Shown: piece by piece, positions 50,241 through 62,236 of the stretch
How the letters are laid out: each line of letters opens with the position of its first letter
Position numbering within the stretch: position 1 is the first letter of the stretch
Source: Parascedosporium putredinis
Lineage: Eukaryota; Ascomycota; Sordariomycetes; Microascales; Microascaceae
Length of the DNA stretch: 64,000 nt
Direction of reading: 5' to 3'
Assembly: GCA_949357655.1 (NCBI GenBank)
Contig: CASHTG010000019.1
Location: 248,001-312,000 of the forward strand
Notes under the pieces: model-generated
Seen by the model: only the letters and a program-made list of their open reading frames with translations
Told to the model about the DNA's origin: nothing
Databases searched by the model: none
Program-made: the position numbers and the translations under genes

Positions 50241-51545
50241 TTATCTCTGCTTTGGCTGGTTGAACAATTCTGGAAAGTGCTCCTTGGCGTATTGCTCGCA
50301 GGCCTTGGCGGGCTTGCCAACCTTTTGGCCGATAACCTTCCACTTGCTGTTCTCGTATTCCTTGATGGCGTTGAGAAGGGCTTGGCTCTCATCCTCGGCG
50401 AACTCAGCGTAGTGCATATCCTTGTACCAATGCTTCTTCACACTGCCTTCCGTACGCGTGGGGAAAGTCTACTCATGAGTTAGCGGCGGGTTCTTGGCTC
50501 TACATCCTCTGAACTGTGTTGGAAATGACGTACCTTGGCGATTTCAGCCCAGCTCTTGCCTGCGTCACGCATCTGCTTGAGTCTAAGCTCTTCCGCGGGG
50601 GTCCACGGGGTATTGGTACGGCTCTTCTTCACCGGGGTGGGGCCGGCGCCGGAGCGACGTTATCTACTACCGGCTGCGTGGGAGCGCCAGGGGTGCGGGC
50701 TGGGGAGGAGCCGTAACTGACGTGGGAGGGATTTGAGGTGCCGAGGTCGCCGGTGACGCCGTGGGGGCTGAGGGCGCTTGTTGCGTCGGCCGCCTGCGGG
50801 AGGAGTGGGAGCCGGTTGTTGTTGTTGGGGTTGAGGGGGACCGGGAGGAGGCTGCGGTACGTTCATGGGCGGCTGAACGGGTGCAGGATGATGGCCTTGC
50901 CCAGGCTGAGGCTGACCGTACGGGGAAATCCATACGCTCGTTGCGACCCCTCATATCTTGAGGTTGGTACGTATGGGGTGGCGCACTGGAGCGAGTAACA
51001 TTGATTAGTGACGGTTCAGTCAAGAGCGAGACGACAGCCTCGCGGCAGCGGCTCATCTAATTATCGGTTCTATCAATCGTCAAGGAACCAAGGCCGCTTC
51101 CCTCGCTCCCCTAAGCTGCAGTCCGCAATTATGCGAAAGTCACAGCGAAGGATAGCTTCGTCCCCAAGGCTACCAGGAACGCAGTCATCTCCCGCCTTCG
51201 ATAAGGAAAGGAGAGATGTGTGCAAACACGACGGCCAGCCGACCGACTGACCGACGTGGACGACATGGCCTTCGATTTCGAGGCCTCGTAGCACACACAC
51301 ACACAGCGCAGGCCTAGGTGGCCAAAGAGATGATAGGCAGCGAGGTGGTTGGAGGAGTACATCGGGTACATGCAAAACGAATGTACCTCGATGGCTCACG
51401 AAGCGGGCCAGCAGGCGGGGGAGGGGAGGGACAAGAATGAGGATACACAAGGGGCATTGTGTGGTACTTACTGCATATCATTTTGATGGGTGTTGGAGTT
51501 GAAGTACGTAAGGTCCGGTACGGGACCAACCTGCCACTGCTGCAT
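50241..51545 (-). CDS. Myb/SANT-type DNA-binding protein
   Basis: Probable transcription factor or chromatin protein. Exons: 51545-51472, 50985-50534 and 50468-50241; introns 486 bp (GTAAGT...CAG) and 65 bp (GTACGT...TAG). The start MQQWQVGPVPDLTYFNSN is preceded by a splice acceptor, so the leader is probably spliced. A Gln/Pro-rich low-complexity region follows. The C-terminus has two SANT/Myb-like repeats: first TPWTPAEELRLKQMRDAGKS with TRTEGSVKKHWYKDM, then EDESQALLNAIKEYENSKWK with KPAKACEQYAKEHF. The frame is lost in exon 2: two bases missing (or one extra) near 50932-50935 and one at each of three G/C-rich sites further on. Corrected length is 253 codons (252 residues). The C-terminal repeats are certain. 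The exact reading of the Pro-rich middle is inferred. Confidence 0.85.
51292..51305. repeat. (CA)7 microsatellite
   Basis: Seven CA units inside the 486-bp intron of the Myb/SANT gene. Confidence 0.9.
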
Positions 51546-51548
51546 GAT

Positions 51549-52111
51549 CTGTGACGAACACAAACATTAGTGGAAATGCCAACACAAAGGCGGTCCAAAA
51601 CAGTGGCCGAACCGGAAGGTTGACAACCCAGCGACGCCGGAACCCGCGGCGCAAACCAGGCCAGTCAATCAAGAGCGACCCCAACTACCCGCAAAACACT
51701 GACAAGAGGACCAGTACTCTGCCACCCTTCGGTGAACAGAGCGACATAATCTGGCATCCTGCGCGATCGCGAGGGATTGGGATAAGCCCGAGATGGGCAT
51801 GGAGAGGGAGAGGGGTTTGTGGGAGCGGGGAAATGAATATGGCACGCAGAACAAGAAGCGCAGAAGCTACAATCTTGTTTCGTGTTGAAAATGACGCTCT
51901 CGAAGGGGAAACATGGCGAGAGAGAAAGAGCGCGTATAGGGCATGGGCCGATCGATGACGCGAAAAAAATGAGGGTAAAAAGAGAGGGCAAGAGCCCACA
52001 CGGTGATGGGGAATGAGAGGGGGAGCCAAGAGCAGAGAGTTGCGCAATTGAAGCAAACCAGACGACGTGACTGTACGAGGCAGAAGCTGTAAAAGGAGAA
52101 CATTTACTTAC
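51549..52111 (-). other. Probable 5'UTR intron of the Myb/SANT gene
   Basis: A GTAAGT donor at 52111 and a CAG acceptor at 51549, three bases before the start codon, define a 563-bp intron in the untranslated leader. The region codes for nothing recognisable. Its length, with the 486-bp intron just downstream, is unusual for this window. Confidence 0.55.
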
Positions 52112-55100
52112 GGGCGATGTATATTGGAACTCTGGAGCTAGGGTGAGAAGCTGTGTTGAAGGTCGAGGAAGATGTAGCGACCTCGCGATTTCTTGAGAGG
52201 AACGCGACGACGGGTCACTTTGAGAAGGCGAGATACCAGTGTCCAAAAGAGACAGGCAAGGTCTTTGCTTTGGGTGAAAAGTAGCGACGCGGGCTTGGTC
52301 GAGGCGTGGGCCTGAGGAGGGAAGGACCAAAGTACCCAAAGGTGGAAAGACGAGTGACCTGCGGCTGCGTGCTGAAAAGCTACTCGGCGCTGGGTTTCTT
52401 GTGGGGACAGAGAAGTAGCTTGTAGGACAACGCCAACAAAACTCGACTTTGTGCGATTTTCCCTTTCGAGGCTGGAGGGCGACGAGATGGAAAGAACTGG
52501 GGATGCTGCGCGACCGACGATTGTCAAAAACCTGAGTTCGGAGCGAAAAGAGGGATGAGGGAAAAGGAGAATGAATGGCTCGATGGCGATGACGACGGAA
52601 GGAAACACTGGCAATGGGTGGACACGGAGGGAGGAAAGAGAAAAGAAAAAAGAAAAAGAAAAAGAGGAGTTGCGCGTCGTGCTTGTAGTTGGTGACAAGC
52701 AGATGTGAATAGGATAACAAGACAAGGAAGGTACTGTAGACTTCAAGGAAGGACCGGGGAGGTCCAATTCAGAGAAAAACGAAGATAAAGAAAAAGCGAG
52801 AAAATGGGCGGCTGGGAAGGCGCGACGGGCAATTACCAAAATGGCGTACCTACTCAATTAGACAAGCTAATTACCAGTAATGATATGGGAGGCTGTTTAT
52901 TCCCTAGCTATGAGGAAGGAGCTTGGGAGAGATAGACCTAGACCAGGCAACCTCGAATCGACGAAAGCTTCAAAACCAACGAATCCTGTGATGCCAGGAA
53001 TTGACGTGTCTCGAACAAGGAAGCTTTTCGAAGGCGCGTCTTGGAGGGGCCGAGGTGGCTCGAATCAATTGCGACTGGAGTTGTACGTCGTCGAGTCCCT
53101 TGATGTACTTTGATCCAAAGTAACTCAAGATTCCCTGGTTCTCTGGGTTGGAATGTTTAAAAACTCCCAAAGTCCCTTTTGGTGAGGTCCAAAATGGAAA
53201 GAGGGGGATTCAAAAGAGACGAGGAAAAAAAGGGAAACACAGACACTTTGGGTGGAGGCTACCAGCACGTTGAGGAAAACGGCAAAGTGAAGGAGGAAAG
53301 GAAATGGAAGAGAGAGAAGAGGGGGTGTGTGCTTCCCCTGTTGCGAGGTACAAACCCTTTGTACAAATACTTTCGTCTGTCCATCGCTCGTGTCCCCGGT
53401 CACGTCAGATGTCGACCTGACCCGTGACTTTTGGTCCGTTCGACCGTCATATCAGCCAATGAGGTGCGCGTAGCACAGCCTACCAAGTGGGTCAAAGTGA
53501 AGAGGCAAATTTTGATTCGCCTCGTCCATTGGCCAGTTTCAGGGAATGTAGTCAAAAGCCTCGCGCCTCAATGTACATGATTCCGACGTACTGCCGCTCA
53601 TTGGTTGAATGGGCGACGAGCCCGTACGTAGGCAAGCAAATGCCCGCGTTTCCTCCTTGCGGATTAACCGATGATAGCCCTATCTGCCTCTCGACTGCCG
53701 CTCCTTTTGCAAACGCGCAAAGAAAAGAGAGAGAGAGAGGGCTTCGCCTCCCCTCCCTTGCCTCCTTTCCAGGGGGAGGGTATTACTTAAGCGGACTCGC
53801 TTTTGTTTGACGACGGAACAATTCATTTTTCAGGGGAATGTCGGACGTCGGACGAAGAAATGCCTCGCCACAAGAAATGCCGCCAATTGTCAGGTCGATG
53901 GCATGCAATCGCCATCATCTTCTTTTTTTGCGGGGAAAAACGAGGACGTGAGACGATGACGACTCCCGGTTCAGGCAAACCCTGTTCGATCTGGGGGTTT
54001 CATCAGATGCTGGCATCCATCCAAGTGGTCACTAAAACGGCAGACCTTGTGTTTCTTCGCTCGACCTCCCTGTTCTTCTTCGCCTTCTCGTAGTGTTGAA
54101 TAGGAGCTGGTCAGGAACTAGTTTGCTCTTGGGATCAAGTATCCGGTACGAGAATGAGTTCGAGCTTTTGTACTCCTAGTCATGTATCCATACAATTACA
54201 GTGCTTCTGATTTCATATTAACACTGTCTATTTGTCCAAGCAAGGCAGTAATCTCTATCAGGTTATTTGAAAACGAGCTCGGGGGCCGCCAAGGGGAATG
54301 TGGTGCAGCATTCGCTACCTCGGTCGACGCGTGAGGCAACGTCGATCGCCAACAGGGAGAGAAGGCGACAAAGTCGAACAAGATTACGAGCCGCAACCGT
54401 CAATATCTTTGCTCCTCGCCTCTGAAAAGAGATATCAACCTCACCTTTGCTCTTGTCGAGCGCCAAGACACACTGGTGACTTTGCCAGCTCCAGGTTCTT
54501 CTACATCTGCATCGCTCAAAGGGCAGGGGTGGAACGGGAGCTGAAGTACCGAAACTCACGAAGACCCCACGAGCATTGGTCTTTGGGGAGGGGGCCCTTA
54601 TTTTTTCCTTTTTCTGACCTCCGTCTAGTGGGATAGGCTGATGCACAGCAGAGTAGTGGCTGGGGTTGAGGCTAAGGCTCACCTAATGTACTCTACTTTT
54701 GACGCATCAAAAGCGAAAACCTGGGAACGAAGTGGTTCCCAATCTATAATACAGCCCTATACCCATTGGCACGACACCTTAAAATCATGCTGCAACTGTA
54801 CAATTGCTATACATGGATTTCGAGTACACCATGCTACATTGATCCAATGCTTTCGAGATGACTCTGATTCGCTGTCGGTCCGCGGAGAGGAAGGAGGGTC
54901 TGTCTGCCTCTCCTCTAGCGTATCCCAGAGTGACGCAAGCGGATCACTTCAGCTTCTTCGACGCCACAACCACCGGGGAGCAAGAGAGCCAGTCAGCTCG
55001 TGATTGGGATTGGGGACGAGTGAGCTTGAGACTACAAATCCATGGTTTGGCTGTTGTTGGGAGAGCCTTTTGGACGCTTTCCAAAGCCCGCCGCCGCCCG

Positions 55101-55278
55101 GCGGACGACCTTCAGACGGGATCGGTTGCGCGGCCCTTTTTGGCCGATCCATTATACCTCTCATCACCGTTGCCACGGCTCTCTCATCTTCACCTTGATA
55201 TTGCCCCACGTCAAGGGATGACAAGATCTCCCGACCAATCTTGGAAACGTGCTCGATAGTAAAGCCGACTTCTGCTCC

Positions 55279-55298
55279 AAAAAAAAAAAAAAAAAAAA
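55279..55298. repeat. A20 homopolymer
   Basis: Uninterrupted run of 20 A in intergenic DNA. Confidence 0.9.
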
Positions 55299-57430
55299 GA
55301 TGTGCCTCCGTTAAGTGGATGGTCCGCACACAAGATTTTGACTTGTAAGGATAATAGAGCCATATGCGTTTAGAGCGAGCAAACGATTACCCTACCTAAT
55401 TGGGCTCACGCTTGAAGAGGTGCAGCAGGCTTTTGCATGCGATCCCCAAGCGGCGATTTGATTCAGATAGATGGCGTGGCTCTCCTGTTTTGGACGTCGG
55501 TTCATGCGCCGGTCGATCACGACGAGGGAACGAAACATTGCAGGTCACAGGCTATCGGCATCAAAGCCCCAGCCGACCGCCTCGGTTTGAGGAGGATTCT
55601 ATGCTCCACAACTTGTTACTATAGAGTTGGCTTCGGGAGTTCAATGGGGTCTAGTCCATCTCGAAGGGAAAAAGAAAAAAGAAAAGAGAAGGGCGCCGAG
55701 AGAGGGGCAAAGATGGAGAATGTCAGCACTCAGAATAAAGAAGGAGACGGGCCTATTCCGGTACCCAGCAGACTAGAAGTGAGCTCATCCCTCACTTGCC
55801 GCGATGGAAAACGAACGGAGTGGGCCATCTCGGCAATGTTGATGATGGTGCACTTCAACCATGGGCCAACTGAGCACTCGGGATTTGCTATTCATAGTCT
55901 TCGGCACCAGATCATGCGATACGAAGGCATCGCCGAAGTCTGTATCCAGGTGGAAGCTTCTTCTGGGTGCATATAGAAAGAAGAGAGATCAGATGAAGTG
56001 GCCCATGTTGGTGATGCCTTTCCATGGATGAGGAAAAGGGGAGATTCGAATTATGGACTGGCTGCTCTTGCAAATTTCCTGGTTTTGCCTGGATATCTGC
56101 GTGACGATCCTGTTGCTATGCATCCACGGTGGACTTGAGGCATAAGATGAAGAGGAAATCGCAAACCTGTGGCCCTCATAGGTGGGATGAAAGGCCCACG
56201 ATTCTCCGCGGATGGTTGGCAGAGTGTCCGGCTGTTCGAGCTTCCGGTGATCTTTGCCCGCACTCTTTACACGCACGTTCGCAGAGCACCACAAAAGGCC
56301 CCTTGGCCTTGACTTATGTCGTAGATCCCCTAATAGACCGGCGTGCAGATCTGCTAAAGCATGTCTTCTACCATCTCGTGTTTGTGTTCTTTGTGGTCGC
56401 TAAAGCTGGTTCTCTTGGAGAGCAGGGGTAAAATGGGGGAAGGGGGGTAGAGAAGTGGAAGAAGAAGAGAAAAGAAAAGGATCGCAGCGATAGGGGGAGG
56501 AAAGATGATTGCTCTCAAGCAGACGACGCGGGCAGTCGATCCGCCGAAAGTAAGAAGCCAGGCGTCTCAGCGCGTATACTTTCCTCATGTCTATCAGCTA
56601 TCAGCTATGCAGCGAAGAAAAAGTACTTGCTTTGATGAAGGACAAGCAAACTCCGGATCCTGCGTGGTGCTGGACTGAGTGCTGCTTGCTACATGTAAAC
56701 AATAGGGACTCGGCGCGCCGGTGGAGCCGTGGATCGCAGAGAAACAATAGCACGGAGGATGGACTGATGCTCCGGTGATTTTCTCCCCACCGAAAGTCTC
56801 CCCATCTATTCAACCCCTCAAGATAATGCTTCAGTCGAAACTCGTTAAGAAAAGTAAACCACCACCCGTTGCTCGCTTCGGCCTTGTTTTGAGACGTCCG
56901 ACTAAACGTGCGTACTCAAGCGAGGGGAGAAACAAGGTCGTATCTGTTTGCTAGATGACGGCAGTTTGGTTTCGAAGTAGGGTAGGATGTTTGGAGGCAG
57001 CCGCCTCAGAGGCTCTGCACAGGGGACGGATGTCGGACCCTGGATGGTATTCTTTGAACCCCTTTCACCGGGATAGACATGGACATGCTTGCCTGCAGCG
57101 GGATTATGTACTGGTGAGAGGAAGACGGTCGAAGAAACTCCTCGGTCAATGGTAGGGAGAGGGGCAGGGTACAGGGAGGCCATTGTGCTTTTGCTTGTTC
57201 TTGATAGCAGTTGCGAAAGGGCTGGAATCAGGAAAGGCATATACAGGCAAGGGATTACAGGGATACACTCTCGGACATTTTGTTTCGTGAGGCGCTGGGA
57301 CGTTGACGTGTGTTGCCCCCCTCTCATGTCTCTTCTCTCATGGAAGGAGAGCGGGGGCTACGAGTGTTGGCCAAAGGCACCGGTTAGCATGCATGCTCAG
57401 CGCCATGAAAGACAGAGTTGGCCTTGGCCA

Positions 57431-57457
57431 GGCCAGCTCGGCCAGCTCGGCCAGCTC
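57431..57457. repeat. Tandem 9-nt repeat GGCCAGCTC, 3 copies
   Basis: Three perfect copies of GGCCAGCTC, preceded by a partial copy, in intergenic DNA. A palindromic core (GGCC, AGCT) allows several foldback pairings. Confidence 0.95.
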
Positions 57458-59544
57458 CTTTCATCCTACTATCGCCAGCAAATCGACAGACAACAGCCGG
57501 AGCGAAGGCCGAATTCGAGGTGGGTGGAGAAGAGCTCTCAAGGATGCATGAAGGATGGGAAACCCAAGACCACGGTCGCTGATGGGAGGTGAAATTGCCT
57601 CGCGTCTTAGCGAGTTTCAAGGGATGAAGGGCAAGGGTGGGAGTGACCAAAAACGGTTTCTCGTTGCAAAGCTTAATGGTAGGGTCCAGCGACTAAGACT
57701 GGCTGCAGCGATCCGCAGGGTGGGGTCAGCGGCACGGGCTCGAAAAATGGGTTCATCAATCGATGGCGATATGCCAAGACCAAGCCCGCTATGCAAGGTA
57801 CGAGGGTGCGTTGAAGGTGAGAGGGGGAGGGGGAGCCAATCCCAGGGGACCTCAGTTTTGACACTGGATGCAGCCCGAGACCTTGAGAGAGAGATTTGGA
57901 GATGGTGGCCGGGATGGCGTCCCTCCCCTCCCCCTCCGTTCCGAGCGAGACTTATCAAGGTGGCCCGTGGGAGCACAGACGCTGAAGAGGCGGCGGAAGA
58001 CCGATTCGGCTCGATCACAAAATCGCCTCGCGCTGGGCTCAACTTGGAGGGAGGGGTTGGATCCGTTAAGTTGGCGATGCGTGAGAGAGCATGATGATCT
58101 GCGCCTGGCCTTGTGTTATCAAGTCGATAGTCAATGGCAAAAGCGATAGATCGCTGGATTTACCTCTGGTCGACAATGGGACGACGAGAGAGCGTGGCTT
58201 TAAGGCTAATGATTGTTGGATGAAAGCGAGATCATAAGTCAGAGGCACTAATTCCCTCTCCCTCGGAGTCCCCGCCTTCTCGAAGAAAAATAGAAGGACA
58301 GATCCAGAGATCACTGACCAGGGCGATGGGGAACTTGAGGGTTTTGAGAGCAAGTGTGCGTGGCTCCGCGATGTCGATTTTGCAGGAACAAGAGCGACGA
58401 GTCGTCTGGCACGAAACTACCTCGGTACACGAGGGGAAAACGAAAAAGCAACGTTGAGGGCAACCTTCAGCCGGAAGATGCTATGCAAAAAGAGAGGAGA
58501 GGCATCATATCAGAGGAACAGCTCGGCCGACACCTGCCGTTTCGACCATCGCTGTGGCATTGTCCCATGATCGAGTTGGGAAACCCTGTCCGCAACAGCT
58601 GTACTTGTCAGTTTGGGCCGACTGTAACGTCTGGTCCGAGGACCATGTATGTATGAAATGAGGCTTCTTGGTGTCCGTCCCTTGTGTGTTTTCTTCTCTC
58701 CTTTTTGGTCCTTTCTTTTTTCTTTTCTTCTCTTCTTTAGGTGCGGTGGTGCCCCAGCCGACGCTGACATCCCGGCAGTGAAAATTAGCTTGGCTAGTTC
58801 AAAGGAAGTGGAAGGGAAGACAAGAGCGTCTGGGTGAGTGATGCGATTCTGGACACGGACTGATGTTTGAACGATGAGGGGAAGTGATGGTGCTCCAAAC
58901 GAACACGGTCTCATGAAACCTCGAGGTCGCCAGGAAACCTGTCGTCCAAGTGACGAGAGGTGTGTTCAAGTTTCATGCAAGATCCCAAACGCCTTTCCAC
59001 TAGTCAGTCAGTCCTCTTCTCCCCCTCCCCCATCCGCCCATCCCGCCCATCCGCTCAGGGCAGTCCTCGAGGAAACTACTTGTAGGGATGTATCAATTGA
59101 TGATTGTTGTTGTTGTTGACCACGACGGTAACCGCCACGGGGAAGAGAAACGGCCTCATGTTTCGACGGCGGCCACTTGTAACCAAACAGGGATTCGCAG
59201 ATTCTTTCGTGTCAGAAATGCGCAGAGATTGGATGGGTACGTTGAGGATGCGTACCGTTGGCACTAGGGCGAAGTGGCTGCAAGACAAGTCCCTGCCGTA
59301 CCGACGATGGATGTGCAAATCAGGGGAAAGAGGCACAATTGGCCAATCAGATGGGCGCCTCTGCTGACAAGCGCGTTTCTGGAACGTGAGAAGCAGCAGC
59401 CGCATGCCCCGCACTCTCCGACGTCAACCCATCAGACAGTTCAACTTTCAAAACCGGACCCGAGCCCGATGGGACCCCTTCCATCTCAAAAATAGACTTC
59501 TCTTGCACTAGCGCCATCGATGAAGCACACCGCCCGCGGAGGCG

Positions 59545-59592
59545 CTGGTTGGACGCTGGATGGACACTCGCTGGACACTGGCTGGACGCTGA
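59545..59592. repeat. Imperfect tandem repeat of TGGACGCTGG-like units
   Basis: About four diverged 10-12-nt units (TGGACGCTGGA, TGGACACTCGC, TGGACACTGGC, TGGACGCTGA) follow one another in intergenic DNA. Confidence 0.8.
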
Positions 59593-61379
59593 TGAGAATG
59601 GAATGGGGCCTTTCGTGGCAAAGAGTTCCTAGGCCGCCAAGTCTTGGGTGGGGAGGCATAATTGTGCCGTTGAGCTTTCTCCCTGCGATCCACCTAAATA
59701 ATCTCCAGCTGTCTTGCGCGCGGGAAGGCAAGCCACCGATCTGAGGGTTTACTTTATTCTGATTTTATCTGATTTTTCATGTTTGGAGGCGCCATATTTT
59801 GCATTCTGTCCCCCTTCTCTTCTCTGTTCGCAAATTCCCAAAACGCCCCCACCCCTAATGACCCCTCCCATTGAGGTGAAGTCGTTCACCTTGTGAATCT
59901 AGTTTTATGTTTGAGCCCTGTGAGATAAAAAGACAAGGCAAAGCATTGGCAAGAAGGGCCTAAGTAAGAGAAAGAGAGAGGTAATGCCCAGGAGGAAGTC
60001 GCATTCAACAATGGTTACCCTGTTACATTCCCCGCTCAGCAGGAAACAAAATGTTATCAATTCTGTTCCCTTGGCCTTGGCGCTGGACAACGGAGCTGGA
60101 TTCAATTGATACCGATACCTGAACCGGCGCTGTTCTTCGTCGGGAGCCTACCTCCGTATTAACCCCCTACTCCTCTCCGCATGCTTGTCACGCATCCCCA
60201 CCACAGCACTGAGAAGTACGAAGTATGTTCGGAAGTGGAGACTCGCGCGCACGTCCGCGCCACAAAAAAGCATTCGAAGCACTCAGGGTCTACGTGGGAT
60301 CTCGGGAGGTCGTCTTCATCCCCTCACCGTGATTTGAATGTTTCGTTGTTTCTGGAGCCTTTGGTTCCCACAAGGCTCGAGCAAAGGTCGATTTCTTCAA
60401 AGCGGTTGGAACACGAACGGGGGTGTTTTTTTCTTGATGTTTTCCGTGTGGGCATGTTTTCTCACAGCATCACTGCAAAAATGCAATGCAAAACGGTGGC
60501 ACCCATATCCGAGGCCGTTGGCGATTTTCTAATCGGGGTTGGGACTTGGAGAACATTGAAAGGATCTGGTGCGTATACATTCGGGTAAGAAAAGCGCCAG
60601 ATTTGGCCGGCGGGTATCGACTGGCTGAATCAGGGCCAAAAAGGTTAATGCGACCTGCGGTGCCCCTTGTCAAAGCCTCATCCTCTGACCTCGACTTCGA
60701 ATCACAACAGATTCCTCAATTGGGGCATGTACCCTTGACGCCATCCCAGCGCCCCTCAAACTTTGACCAGCATCAAACACCTGCACCCGCTCCGCTCCAG
60801 GTACAACCGTCTTCTGCCTTAACAGGTATTCCACCCTCTCCCTTTCCAGAAGTCTGTAACAAGCCTCACTCTACGCTGCCATGCCTGCCCCATCCTTCTT
60901 CGTACATCCTACTTCGTACATCGTGCATCGTACCTGCGCTCGCTCTTGGCCCTCCCTCGCCCCTTCTGCTCCTCCAGGCTCCCCTCCGCTCCCCTCCTCC
61001 CCTTTCCCCGTGGCCCATGCCCGCATCTCTGCCACATCCCACATCAATCGATCCCACATCCCACGCCCTCAGAGCCTGGCACCCACTTCTCTACCCGACT
61101 CCGTACCAAAACTCAGCACCCCTGCCTGTGCCTGTAACTGCTTGACCTCTGTACCTTGGGACCGGCCCCATTGATCCTGAAGAGCCCACTTGACGATGGG
61201 CAAGCCAGACCCCACCCCAGATGCATTCTCCACGCCCATCTAACACCCACCCACTTGCACTCACACGCCCCCTGGTTCAAGGATAGACCTCATCCCGAAT
61301 CTCAGAAGGCGATTCTGGCGAGGAAAGACTAGGCGGGAGATGTGGTGGACTGTTGTCTTGTGAACAATCCAGTTTCATT

Positions 61380-61780
61380 ATATCCTTCCCATATCCCCTC
61401 CACCGACGTCTGCCGTCTCTTGTTTCCTCTTCCCTTTCTTCCCTTCTTCTCTTCTCCTCCACCCCCTTGGGCTCCCATCGTCAACCCTTCAGTGTTCAAG
61501 GTTTTTTTCTTCAAGACGCTGTTGCGTTGCCTTACCTTCTTTTCTTCTTCGCAGCTAGACACTTACTTTCTTTTATTGTCCAACCGGCTTGGCTGCTTAC
61601 ATTCATTACTTCTTCACTTCTCTTCCAACGTACAATTTTCTTGAACATAATTCAAGCTTGAAGCCCTGATTCCTTTCTTCCACTCCCTACTTTCTTCGTG
61701 AAGAACCCTTTTTCTTTCTTTCTCTTCTTACCACCCTTTTTGGTCAATTTGCGCGTTCGGTTTTCTCTTTCGTTTGTTTC
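61380..61780 (+). promoter_or_regulatory. C/T-rich promoter/leader tract of the gene at 62237
   Basis: Long stretches of C and T on the coding strand lie 450-850 bp upstream of the start codon. This is a common mark of fungal transcription start regions. The transcription start itself cannot be placed. Confidence 0.45.
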
Positions 61781-62236
61781 GCTTCACCAATCGCTCTATC
61801 CACCTCTTTCCTGCTTTCTCTGCAACGAACTTGGGGCCAAACCAACCTACCAGCAATTTGCCGTCAAGTTTCCATAAGCCGGCTACCAGATCATACCAGG
61901 ACCCGCAACAAAGAGCCTGTCAACTTCCGGAAGAGACGATAACATCCAAGAGACTACCTTTCGCAACCGTCTAGCTTTTTTCTTCGACCGACCCATTTAA
62001 GACAACTATCTTGTCTTCACCATTCGATTCTCCTCGCAGCTTGGCCTGTCGACCTCTTTTTCAACCTTTATAACTTTTGATTTCTCTTCTACACCACCTT
62101 GGCTTGCTGAAGTAGCCCAAGGGTTTCCATATCTCTCAGCCAATATCAACTTGACGAGAGAGACTTACACCCCTTCGACTGGAAAATCCCAGCCCCGAAC
62201 ACCGAGAAGAATCCGCACGAACTCACATTCGCAAAG

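Larger units (their letters stand above)
52112..62236. other. Gene-poor region, 10 kb
   Basis: The first kilobase is probably leader and promoter of the Myb/SANT gene, with pyrimidine tracts on the minus strand. The last 900 bases are strongly C/T-rich (61380-61780) and look like the promoter and leader of the gene at 62237. Between them are simple repeats, an A20 run (55279-55298) and short ORFs without recognisable domains. ORF 51665-52720 is Phe/Ser/Pro-rich shadow sequence. Confidence 0.5.

Noticed and set aside
51665..52720. 351-codon ORF on the - strand
   Set aside because: Phe/Ser/Pro-rich translation of pyrimidine tracts, crossing the probable leader intron of the Myb/SANT gene.
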